41,214 nucleotides of DNA, from the NCBI GenBank assembly GCA_003427395.1, contig BFEA01000007.1, positions 377,112 through 418,325 on the forward strand, written 5' to 3'. How positions within the stretch are numbered: the first letter of the stretch is position 1; each line of letters starts with the position of its first letter. Under the pieces are notes generated by a model, which did no database searches, was not told the DNA's origin, and was given only the letters and a program-made list of their open reading frames with translations. Shown piece after piece: positions 21,245-30,631 of this stretch. Both the position numbers and the translations under genes were made by a program. This stretch comes from Chara braunii. Lineage: Eukaryota > Streptophyta > Charophyceae > Charales > Characeae.

Positions 21245-21630
21245 GCGGCCTAGCTCAGTTGGTAAGGCACACAAGTGGCATTCAGGAGGTCTTGGGTTCT
21301 CATGTACCTTCCTGGGCATGCTTGGTGCCCGCCACCTAGAGATAGCCCGTTGGTCCCCCCAATTGGCATTAAAAAGCAGTCTCTGCTGACGTTCATAGGG
21401 GCAGGGGTACTCAGGAAGGCACAGCGACTGGCTACTCAGATGATGCTCGGTCCCCGGTGCCCCCCAGTGGGGGATCCCTGAAGGTTATCAGGCCACCCTA
21501 AGGCTATCAGGCCACCCTGGGCTGAAAAGGCCACCGTTGTCAGATTAGACACAAGATTGAATTTACCTGGGCTGGTTAGTCCGATGATAATACCTCAAGG
21601 CCATTGCCCTTTTGAAAAGAAAAAAAAAAG
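21245..21630 (+). mobile_element. SINE with tRNA-like head
   Basis: The A-box TAGCTCAGTTGG (21251-21262) matches the consensus exactly. A degenerate B-box GGTTCTCATGTACC lies at 21295-21308 with tRNA-like spacing. A non-coding body follows, then the family tail (CTGGGCTGGTTAG...GATGATAATACC...GGCCATTGCCCTTTTGAAAAG), ending in an A-rich tract at 21617-21630. The broken B-box and lack of a clover-leaf T-arm argue against a functional tRNA gene. Confidence 0.65.
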
Positions 21631-21782
21631 TAGAAGCAGAGAACTTTTCGTAGGGAAAAAGTGGGATCCCATACTCGGCCCGGACTTCTTGGCGCTTTCC
21701 CGATTGCATCCCCGAATTTCGATGGCCGTGCATGAGTCCAGTGGAGACACCCAGTCTCCTTTTGTGTCTGCGCGCGCCGCTC

Positions 21783-21865
21783 ACAAAGAAAGACCGCCTT
21801 CACAAAAAAAAAAAAACAATTGGTTGGACCACGGACACAAGAAAGACCGCCTTCACAAAAAAAGA
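21783..21865. repeat. Direct duplication of an A-rich segment
   Basis: AAGAAAGACCGCCTTCACAA occurs at about 21786 and 21839, next to the assembly gap. Confidence 0.8.
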
Positions 21866-21920
21866 ACCCGCCCCCCCCCCCCCCCAAAACTTGCCTACTT
21901 TTTGGGGGAAGGGTAGGGGG

Positions 21921-22623
21921 NNNNNNNNNNNNNNNNNNNNNNNNNNNNNNNNNNNNNNNNNNNNNNNNNNNNNNNNNNNNNNNNNNNNNNNNNNNNNNNN
22001 NNNNNNNNNNNNNNNNNNNNNNNNNNNNNNNNNNNNNNNNNNNNNNNNNNNNNNNNNNNNNNNNNNNNNNNNNNNNNNNNNNNNNNNNNNNNNNNNNNNN
22101 NNNNNNNNNNNNNNNNNNNNNNNNNNNNNNNNNNNNNNNNNNNNNNNNNNNNNNNNNNNNNNNNNNNNNNNNNNNNNNNNNNNNNNNNNNNNNNNNNNNN
22201 NNNNNNNNNNNNNNNNNNNNNNNNNNNNNNNNNNNNNNNNNNNNNNNNNNNNNNNNNNNNNNNNNNNNNNNNNNNNNNNNNNNNNNNNNNNNNNNNNNNN
22301 NNNNNNNNNNNNNNNNNNNNNNNNNNNNNNNNNNNNNNNNNNNNNNNNNNNNNNNNNNNNNNNNNNNNNNNNNNNNNNNNNNNNNNNNNNNNNNNNNNNN
22401 NNNNNNNNNNNNNNNNNNNNNNNNNNNNNNNNNNNNNNNNNNNNNNNNNNNNNNNNNNNNNNNNNNNNNNNNNNNNNNNNNNNNNNNNNNNNNNNNNNNN
22501 NNNNNNNNNNNNNNNNNNNNNNNNNNNNNNNNNNNNNNNNNNNNNNNNNNNNNNNNNNNNNNNNNNNNNNNNNNNNNNNNNNNNNNNNNNNNNNNNNNNN
22601 NNNNNNNNNNNNNNNNNNNNNNN
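21921..22623. other. Assembly gap (703 N)
   Basis: Undetermined bases; any frame drawn across it is meaningless. Confidence 1.
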
Positions 22624-24590
22624 TTTTTTTAAAGAAAGTCCAGGTTGTTGTAGAGGTCGGTTTCTGGGCTTACCAAGCTGAGAAATGGCGGAAACTGAAG
22701 TTCCCACGCGGCGTTACAACCCGGCCGGTTTCGGCTTGCCGCCCACTAGAACTCTTCAAGGGTCTAAAAAAAGTCGGCTGAAGAACACCTGACTAGACAA
22801 TCTATATATACCCTACCAAATAATAGACTGACTGACATACTACTGGTTTCAACCGGTCACTTCCAACTTCCAAGGAAAACAGTCACGACTCACTTTTTCA
22901 TCCCACACGCAGGTAGATCAAACCCTTACAGAAACAAACACAAACCGAAGGAACAAAACATACTACACATAAGAACCAAGAATGGGAAGCGAGGAAAAAT
23001 AATATCTAGCGCTATCAAGTATCTTTTAGAAACCTCATACCACTGCCAAACACCAGTTCAACCTAAGCCACAACATCTAGAAGTACTGGGCTCGAAGCCA
23101 CAGTGTCACCCAAAAACCTCAAACCACGACCAAGGGCCGGTTCGCTCATGCTAAAAAAAATTCACACCACGCCCAAGTTCAAGCACAAAAGAAGCCTCTC
23201 ACTAGAACTGGTTCAACCAAAATCACAACATCCCAGAGGTAGTGGGCTAGAAGCCATACCCAGAAGCCTCACACCACGGCCAAGTGCAGGTTCGCCCAAG
23301 CTTAACGACCTCCCATTACAGCCAAGTACGGGCACAACTGAAAAAACAAACGAAAACCTCGCCGAGGTAACGGGCTCGAAACCATGCTCAGAAACCAAAC
23401 ACTAGCAACAACAAGGCTGAAACTTGGAACATAAACAAACCAAAAGAATACCCCCTAAACATGGGGGTCATCATCCGGCCACCCAGAAACTGGCTCCACT
23501 TACTAGTAAGAACGGGTATCCACTCTCTCCACAATCCTCCACATTTGTTCCAAAAACTGATCAGTGCACGATCAAAGAAAAAAAGTCATCACGATAACCA
23601 CTTGTCCATAACTCACACTTGAGGGCGAACAAAAAAGGAAATAGTGAAACACCATACCCTCAACCAACGAGTACAATTTAGCATGATGCAAAAATAAAAT
23701 AATCACCACCATCTTTTGTTAGCGACTAGTAAAGGACACAAAATCCTGGATATTTTGGAATTTGAGATTACCATTAACATCATCCCTTTGATTTTTCATC
23801 AGCGGGAAGCACAACACCCCAGTCCTTCCACCAAAGATCTTTAGAACACATGCAAGAAAATCCTAGCAGCTACCTTCGTTCTTCTTCTCTAATACCAAAT
23901 TCTCGTCATAGCATCGATTGAAGACATTAATAAGACATGGTCCATTCACCTGAGACTTCATACTATCATATTTATAAACAACAAAAAAAGAAATATCGTT
24001 AACTAATCGAAGTCCGCGAAACATCTTCGGCCCGCCCCTATGCTGGACATAGAATCCTTCAGTAGGGTGGCCGCCTTTCAGGTTTCACCTCTAGGCCAAA
24101 ATAAAAAGGTCACCTGCTTCGTTATTCTTGGTTAGCAACCCACGCTGGGAGTTACGTCCCAACGATCCCGATTTTCTACCATAGGCTTGTCAATTTTAGT
24201 CCCTCAGACTGACTTCCTAGAGTGGATGAACGATATTCATTTCAATATATAGCAAACAAATTCATACTAGATATTTGACAAAAAATTCCCTGCTCGTCAG
24301 GTTGCTACTTACTGAATGAACGATGTATAAAAAAAAAAAAATCATAAATCTTTGGCAAAAAAATTCCTCCCTCGCCAGCTTGTCATTTAGTGGATGGACG
24401 ATGTCCATGACAATATAAAAAAAGAAAATTATAAAACCATCAACAATAATAAATTTTCATCATTGCAGGTTGCATCTTAGTGGTTGAATGTGGGGCACCG
24501 TCAGGTTGCGACGTAGTGAGTGAACGAGGGGTATCGTCGGGTTGTCACTCAGGGGTCATGTTTTTCACGTCTCGATCACAGATCGGTCAG
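22624..24590. repeat. Intergenic with degenerate tandem repeats
   Basis: No gene seen. 23050-23400 holds about three diverged units of roughly 125-160 bp (each with GTTCAACC, GTGGGCTAGAAGCCA-like and CAC.ACG.CCAAG blocks). 24200-24560 has degenerate units with TCAGGTTGC.AC.TAGTG.ATGAACGA. Confidence 0.5.
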
Positions 24591-24593
24591 AGA

Positions 24594-24788
24594 CATGTCG
24601 GGGATCTTTCAAGACAAGCAAAATCATATGAAAACTCAAATAAATTATGCAATTATTGACTTCACAATACCACTGATGCAAAAATATATCATGTCTCGGA
24701 GATTTTTCAAGATAAGCAAGATCATATGAAAATCCAAATAAATTACACAATTATCGACTTCCACAATACCACTGGTGTAAAAAAATAT
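24594..24788. repeat. ~96-bp tandem duplication
   Basis: CATGTC.CGG.GATCTTTCAAGA-type units start at 24594 and 24690 and remain clearly alignable with scattered substitutions. Confidence 0.85.
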
Positions 24789-24849
24789 CTTTCATAACAT
24801 CGACAATTCTGAAAGAGCCTCATTTTTTTTAATCTTACATACTTATCTC

Positions 24850-25233
24850 CTACGTTGCAACTTGTACGCACCCTCGTACGAGTACGGATTTATACTCTTG
24901 TACTCGTACGCTAGGGGCCCCGTACGAGTTTTTTTTTTATATTTATTTATTTTTAAATCCGGTATTATTTTTGTTTTTTTTCTCAAATTCTATTAAGAAT
25001 CTGAAGATGATGCTCAACCAAATGTTGCTTGTTTTGTGTTTTTGCATCACATAGTTTTTTTTTCGGATTTTTGCGATGAACCTTTGTTTTTTTTGTTCTT
25101 TTGTTTTTTGCTTTTTCTTACGGCGGTGTACAGGACGTACAAGTTTCCGTAGAGGTTCCCGTACGGATCCCATACAGAATTAACCTGTACGTTTCGTATG
25201 GGAAGCCCCCGTACGTGTACTCTATGCAACATA
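24850..25233. mobile_element. Non-autonomous hAT/Mutator-like element with TSD
   Basis: Imperfect inverted termini (CTACGTTGCAACTTGTACG; ...CGTGTACTCTATGCAACATAA) and subterminal CGTACG-type motifs at both ends enclose an A/T-rich interior. The 9-bp direct repeat ACTTATCTC flanks it (24841-24849 and 25234-25242). No transposase. Confidence 0.65.
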
Positions 25234-25242
25234 ACTTATCTC

Positions 25243-25940
25243 AGACTAACCCCAAAAAGAAAAAAAAGAACGTTTTTTCAAGTCATATCTCCCTGTTGCG
25301 CATGCTTGTCTAATTATTAATGATATGATGATCCAAAATAGTTTAATGATTCAATACAAAGACTTAATTTAGATCGTCGTCATACTGACTCCCAAGGTTA
25401 TATCTTTGATAATTAGAATAATAGTAAAATCAGTAATATATTCCATGAATGTGTGTATAATACTCGGATCTGGGTATTAAGCAGAAATCATTCAAAGATG
25501 ATTAATTGTCTCATCGAAAAAAAATCAAACCACATTATGTCATCAAGATCGATATCATCGATGAAGAAACAAATCATATGCAACTTGTGACTATACGCAA
25601 AGTTTTCCCTCTGTTTTCACATAACTTTACAATACAAATGTAAATGACGTTCTCTTGCCATAAATAAGGAATATAACTCAAGATAACAGAAAAAATGTTT
25701 GAGACTGTAAGAAAAGTAAATAATATTTCATACGATATCAAAACATTATGTCCTACCAATTCAAACAAATATCAACTGGTAACCTCATTAACAATGAAAA
25801 TAATCATTACAATTAAAACTTTACAAGAATAATCACAGTGAAGTTTAAAAAAAAACAATAACGATGACATAACATATACTACTCCTCAAGGCTTAACAGG
25901 GGTGTATCATGCTGAAGGGTGGTGTAATTCAATCAAAAGG
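25243..25940. other. No gene seen; A/T-rich intergenic
   Basis: No domain-bearing frame, no clear repeat. Confidence 0.5.
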
Positions 25941-25948
25941 ATAATATC

Positions 25949-26462
25949 CTAGGTTACCCATGGTCCGGAGACCGGACGTCTCCACCGGACGTCTCCCCCG
26001 GACGTCTCCCCCGGACGTCTCCCCCCCCCCGTCGTCCGGATTTCCGGACGACGTCTTTTTGGTACCAAAAAAAAAAAAAAAAAAAAAATTATGACAGTGT
26101 TGCGCATGGCCTAGAGACCCCCCACAAAAAATTCAGATTTTTCTTAGCATTTGCTGATAGGGTGGTATTTGGGGGTGGAGAGGGCGGTAGAAGGGGTTTT
26201 GGTGAGGATAAGAGGGGTATAGATGGGCAATGAATCTTTAAAGATTTTTATTATTTATTCTACTGGCCCAAATGATCCACAAATTTGGTGGCATACACCA
26301 AATGCAAGGTGGAGGCCACATGATTTTTTTCAATTATTATTATTATTATTTTTTTTTTGCGGTAGGTCGGACATGCCCTGTCTGGTCCGACGTCCGACCA
26401 GACGTCCGGTCGGACATCCCGGACGGTCAGGGGGGTCCCGGACGTCCGGCCCGGTAACCTAG
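25949..26462. mobile_element. hAT-like MITE (family T), copy 1, intact ends
   Basis: Termini CTAGGTTACC and GGTAACCTAG are perfect 10-bp inverted repeats flanked by the 8-bp direct repeat ATAATATC (25941-25948; 26463-26470). Both subterminal regions are arrays of GGACGTC/GACGTCC motifs; the interior is A/T-rich. The 8-bp duplication and C(A/T)GGGT-type ends fit the hAT superfamily. No transposase. Confidence 0.85.
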
Positions 26463-26470
26463 ATAATATC

Positions 26471-27913
26471 TCATATCCCGAACTCTACTTCTATGATTAA
26501 TCCTCACCACATCTCCCTTCGATTCCAGTGTTTGTACCCAGCTGACCTCATCGAGTATAATACAACAACCCCATTTACATCGTTTGAAGGATGGTTGGTA
26601 AGATCGTACCTTTTAAGGGTGTGGTGAACTCACTTAATGAGAGAGACGCTAGAGCTACCAATCCATTCGTGCTCTCGCTAAAAAATAACCGTCTCACTCA
26701 CCGTTAGAATTATAACCAAGCTTTGAACACCTTCCTCCCTTTTGACGATAGCGTAGTCATTTATCCTGTAGAAGGAAAAATGACAACACCCACTGTGGAC
26801 CACGAACATTGTTACGGCGTAAGTCTCACTACTGCCTCTAGGACTTAATTATACCCTCTTCAAGCCTCTCATGCAAAAATATCAATCAACATTGCAATTC
26901 CTCAAAGGAAAAGTTCTAAATGTTGACCTACCTTGAAATAATTTTTTTCTTTCAAAGACTGGTCAGTCCATTCACCTTCGGTTCCATGCCGAATGTGGAT
27001 TTCATATGACTTTCTACCCTTATTGAGGAAAACAATTCATAAATATATCAAGTCAGACACAAAAAGTCAACAAACAATCAATAAATATGTATGTATACAT
27101 AACAAGTTATAAAAAAGAAGAAAAAATACAATAATACGTCACTTGGAATATATATAATCCATTCCCACATACATTTATTCATACCCAGTCATACATATTT
27201 ACCATAGTGGGAATAAGTAGTTCTACCACTCTTTATATAATACTGTAATTCGAGGAGTTTGATATCCCTCAAGTGGACACTTTCATACTTTGATTACATT
27301 CGGTATAGTCTTATAAAAAATGATTATTTAAATTAATAATCTTATATTCATGCTTTACACAATTCGGTATAGTCTTAATGATGCTTTAAACGATCATCAA
27401 GGTCCGACGATCATCAAGGTCCGAGTTCAATCATATAGCTTTAAGAATCAGATAAAACATAGGATTCGTGATAACTTAACAAAAATCATTGTTAGGTTTG
27501 AACTAAATTTTTTAAAGATTCTGATAGTACATTTTACAGGCCTCCTACATGAACAAAATTCTATGTGAAATACATTACTCGCAAAAAAATAATAGAAAAA
27601 TAATTTTTCGGAACTACTATAAGTGGTGAGGAGAAAACAAGTTTTGTTACAAAAAATCACTACTTTGCAAAGCACCGATTGTTGAGGAACATAAATAACT
27701 CATTTTTTTGTTTACCTAAAAAAATCATATATTTATAGTTCTTTAAGGTATGTAGCAGGACAAACCTATTCGGGGGTTTCTCAAATACGCATACATGTTG
27801 TACTATTCATGAATACATTAACTTTGATATGTTATCTCCTACATAGACTAATATATTATTTTTTGTGTTTTTTATTAAAATATTTTTTATTTTTAATTTT
27901 AAATTGTGGTTGG
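26471..27913. other. No gene seen; A/T-rich intergenic
   Basis: Only short frames without domains. A small duplication, GATCATCAAGGTCCGA, lies at 27392-27424. Confidence 0.5.
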
Positions 27914-27924
27914 CTAAGAATTTG
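27914..27924 (+). other. Target-site duplication, left copy
   Basis: CTAAGAATTTG directly precedes the left pLTR and recurs at 33467-33477 directly after the right pLTR. It fixes both ends of the Penelope-like insertion. Confidence 0.85.
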
Positions 27925-28216
27925 CAGGATGCCTCGGGGACTACCGGCGTAGGAGGGTTAGTGGTGAGCGGGTTTATGGACAAGGGAAGATGTAGGTGGT
28001 TTCCCCCTGATGAGACCTCGTCGCGGCGGTCGAAACCGGTCGGGGTGCCATACCCACCGGGCTTAGAGTTTGTGTTCTGATATGCAATCTTATGCATTTC
28101 TTTCGGATTTCTTCGAATTGTTGTCTGTTCGAAGGGTCTCGAACCCTGTACATGTGTTGTTTTTGCTCACTATGTACGTATGATGTGTGTCATCATCATC
28201 CAATATCAGTAATCAC
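27925..28216 (+). repeat. Left pLTR of the Penelope-like element
   Basis: A 292-bp direct repeat of 33178-33466. Shared landmarks: GGACTACC.GCGTAGGAGGG..., the hammerhead core, TTCTGATATGCAATC, GGTCTCGAACCCTGTACATG, and the end CCAATATCA.TAATCAC. Confidence 0.9.
28003..28045 (+). ncRNA. Hammerhead ribozyme, type I, minimal stem III
   Basis: Core CTGATGA at 28007-28013 and GAAA at 28032-28035. Stem I: CCCC (28003-28006) with GGGG (28042-28045). Stem II: GACC (28014-28017) with GGTC (28028-28031). Stem III is the two-pair AC/GT with a CG loop, and the cleavage triplet GTC ends at 28041. The very short stem III is typical of hammerheads known in Penelope-like elements. All core residues are present. 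Confidence 0.9.
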
Positions 28217-28460
28217 CTATTGAAGGCGCATGTGAACCAACCCAGAAACGATGGTTGGGAGTGTGTGAGCATGATTAACTGGCGAATTCGATTTGCCTAT
28301 GCGATGTTATTTTGCTATTCGGCGTTCGACAACGTTTTTGGTCTACATTTGACTTTGGAGTCCACGTGAAGATTGGCGGTCAAGAGCCTCTAGGCTCGAG
28401 TGAGTCGGAGGCTTCAGGCGAGAGGAGTTCGGGGACGTCAAGCGGGCAGCTGGGTTGATC
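28217..28460 (+). other. Leader between pLTR and ORF1
   Basis: No open frame with a domain; presumably the 5' UTR after ribozyme cleavage. Confidence 0.5.
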
Positions 28461-29726
28461 ATGGGGAGTTCGGGCGGACGTGACTTCGGGCGGGAACATT
28501 CCCGAGAACAATACTCTGATCGTAACCGAGAGAGCGGCTATGATGGTGGACGAGATACAAGGCGGGAATACAGACGAGAACGAACGATGGAGTATGGGAG
28601 CTCCAACCATCAAGAATGGGGGCGCGATCCACCCCCTAGGCGTTTTACACCTGTCTGCTACGAATGTGGAGAACCGGGGCATTACCGGAATCAGTGCTCG
28701 AAGCTAGGGGGCGAGGGCAATACAAGGAGCGCGGTGCAGCGTGGGCGTTCCTTCTCTCCTAAGCGACAAGGATGTCTTCGAGAGGCGAGAGCGACATCAG
28801 AGGATCCAGCTCTTCGACAACAGATCGAGGATTTAGCCACGACAATCGGCTCCGTCAAGGAACATATCGATGCAGAGAACAGAAAGAAGGAGGAGAAGGC
28901 GAAGCGTAAACAAGAGAAGGAGGAGCAAAAGCGACGGGAAGAAGAGGCAAGACGTGAGGAGGAACAAGCTCGTGAAGCGGCTGAACGACGAAAGAAACGT
29001 AAGGAAGTGAAATTGAGGCAGATTGCGGAAGATCGGGAGCCGTTGAAGAAGAATATGCGCATGGAAGTGTCTATGCATATGGGGGGTCTACGTGAAGAAC
29101 TGATGTTCTTACGTGAGCGAGGGGGACAACAGTCTACCAAAACTCCTCCGAAAGCAAAAGGCAAACAAAAGATCGAGGAACGATCATCGGACGAAGAATC
29201 GTACGGTTCGTACGAAAGTGAGATAGAAGCTTTAAGCAACCAAACGGAGCAGCTCGGCATTTCCAAGAAAAGGACGCGAGGGGAGGACATGCCTCTCGGG
29301 GATAGTCCCCCCATGGAGACACCGGCGAAAAGGACGACGAAGCGACGTTTACACTTGAGCGTGACGCATCCTCCCATGAAGCGATCGCCTGTTGGGCATA
29401 CTCCGCGGCGGTGTGCCACGACCAAGGAAAAGATTCCGGCAGCACCGAGATCTAGCGGGAAGCTTAAATTCGTGACGGACAACCTGCGTAAGCTGGGAAA
29501 AATGAATGTCGAGGAACTCAAGCGATTGTGCGCGCAGGAAGACGTACAGTTGGGAGCTGAGTGCAGGAAGATGCAGATTCTTCTAACACTGACCGACAAA
29601 CGTACCCAGATGGCGTACAAAGAGGAAGAACGGTTAGGCGGAACCGAGGAGCAGGTGGCAGTGGAAACGCAGCAAGCCGCAGGCAGCGATGAAAGCCACA
29701 ATGCATCAAATATTCGTGAGTTATGA
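28461..29726 (+). CDS. Penelope-like element ORF1: CCHC zinc-knuckle, SAP-like protein
   Basis: 421 codons from ATG 28461 (an in-frame TTG lies just upstream) to TGA 29724-29726. Residues 1-60 are rich in Arg/Gly/Asp/Tyr, like RNA-binding tails. A retroviral-type CCHC knuckle follows: CYECGEPGHYRNQC at 66-79. Residues ~120-220 form a highly charged coiled coil (EKAKRKQEKEEQKRREEEAR). After a basic/Pro linker, residues ~348-381 (NVEELKRLCAQEDVQLGAE...) resemble a SAP DNA-binding helix-turn-helix. This is a gag-like nucleic-acid-binding protein likely to form the RNP and oligomerise through the coiled coil. The reading frame is uninterrupted and is the same frame as the nuclease ORF beyond the TGA, so readthrough would give a fusion. 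Its assignment to the element rests on lying between the pLTRs. Confidence 0.8.
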   Translation: MGSSGGRDFGREHSREQYSDRNRESGYDGGRDTRREYRRERTMEYGSSNHQEWGRDPPPRRFTPVCYECGEPGHYRNQCSKLGGEGNTRSAVQRGRSFSPKRQGCLREARATSEDPALRQQIEDLATTIGSVKEHIDAENRKKEEKAKRKQEKEEQKRREEEARREEEQAREAAERRKKRKEVKLRQIAEDREPLKKNMRMEVSMHMGGLREELMFLRERGGQQSTKTPPKAKGKQKIEERSSDEESYGSYESEIEALSNQTEQLGISKKRTRGEDMPLGDSPPMETPAKRTTKRRLHLSVTHPPMKRSPVGHTPRRCATTKEKIPAAPRSSGKLKFVTDNLRKLGKMNVEELKRLCAQEDVQLGAECRKMQILLTLTDKRTQMAYKEEERLGGTEEQVAVETQQAAGSDESHNASNIREL

Positions 29727-29798
29727 ACGCTATGTAATCGGCTGATCGAATTTCGTAAAGGTAACATTTCGGATGTGGACGTGGAAAAACTGTACCGC

Positions 29799-30524
29799 AT
29801 GGTCATCATCTTGCTGGCTTTAGAAGGAGAAATCCGATGGATGGGGAAATGTACGGAATCGTGGGTTGCTCTCTACGTGAAGTATGGTATCAGAGTGTTT
29901 ACGGAGGAGGGTGGATGTGTGTACATCTTGACATCGCCGATGTGTAAGGCGCAATATGTCGGACAAACGAGTAGAGGTAGTCGTGTTCGTTGGTGTGAAC
30001 ATGTGTCCGTCTATAAGCGAGCTATCAAGTCTAATCACGTGTATAGATGGTGGCGGTCCTTTGGCATCGAATTCTACGTTCTGATACCCGTCGACCGTTG
30101 TATAGTGCGTGAGCTTCCACTGTTGGAACGCGTTTATATACGGCGTTGGTCTCCAACTTTGAATACAGCGGGTATTTCACGACCCAAGGGAGTAAAGAGC
30201 GATGGGAGAAAAGGACGTAAGGAACGAAACCGGATACGGGGAGAGGGACCTCGAAAACTACGAGTTGCCATTAACCCTGTTCGGGCTAGTGTCGAGGACG
30301 ATGGTGTGTACAGTATGGATATTTACCGACTTCTCTCGGATATGGAAGCGGCCAGTACAAGGAGTTTTACGTTACATATGGAAAGGGGGAATATATGGTG
30401 CGGAGGATGTAAATTTGTGCGTAACTCGTTCGGTGATTCGGTGGTACGACGCAAAGGTACGTGTTGTAAACTAAGGACGTGTAAATCATGGATGGAGCAG
30501 GGAGGAATCGTGGAGTTTAGGTAG
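29799..30524 (+). CDS. GIY-YIG endonuclease of the Penelope-like element
   Basis: From the first ATG (29799) the product is 241 residues; the frame is open back to the ORF1 stop at 29726. The GIY-YIG fold is clear: CVYILTS (residues 40-46), YVGQTSRGSRVRWCEH (53-68, with the YIG-like YVG, Arg and His), the metal-binding Glu in ELPLLERVYIRRW (Glu110) and the Asn in PTLNT (Asn122). A basic linker and a Cys cluster (CGGCKF...CCKLRTC, ~residues 205-232) follow, perhaps a zinc-binding link to the RT. In Penelope-like elements this domain nicks the target so its 3' end primes reverse transcription. It ends in TAG (30522-30524), and the RT then opens in another frame. Confidence 0.85.
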   Translation: MVIILLALEGEIRWMGKCTESWVALYVKYGIRVFTEEGGCVYILTSPMCKAQYVGQTSRGSRVRWCEHVSVYKRAIKSNHVYRWWRSFGIEFYVLIPVDRCIVRELPLLERVYIRRWSPTLNTAGISRPKGVKSDGRKGRKERNRIRGEGPRKLRVAINPVRASVEDDGVYSMDIYRLLSDMEAASTRSFTLHMERGNIWCGGCKFVRNSFGDSVVRRKGTCCKLRTCKSWMEQGGIVEFR

Positions 30525-30631
30525 TTGAGACGATGGAAACCGAAGTGTGGACCAGATAAGAAATTCCTGATATATCGATCTTGCGTTTTCCAGATTGAAT
30601 TGGAGTGTTGAAGTGTTCGCTGGAAGTCTAG

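Noticed and set aside
21245-21315. Functional tRNA gene
   Set aside because: The A-box is perfect but the B-box and T-arm are degenerate, and a SINE tail follows.
21732-22781. Long frame across 21.7-22.8 kb
   Set aside because: Mostly runs through undetermined bases; the flanks have no domain.
23820-23845. Complement of CTGATGA near 23810 as a further hammerhead
   Set aside because: No GAAA after a stem II-sized segment, and flanks do not pair.
28691-29809. Minus-strand 372-codon frame opposite ORF1
   Set aside because: A Ser/Leu-rich antisense shadow of the charged coiled-coil ORF, without a domain.
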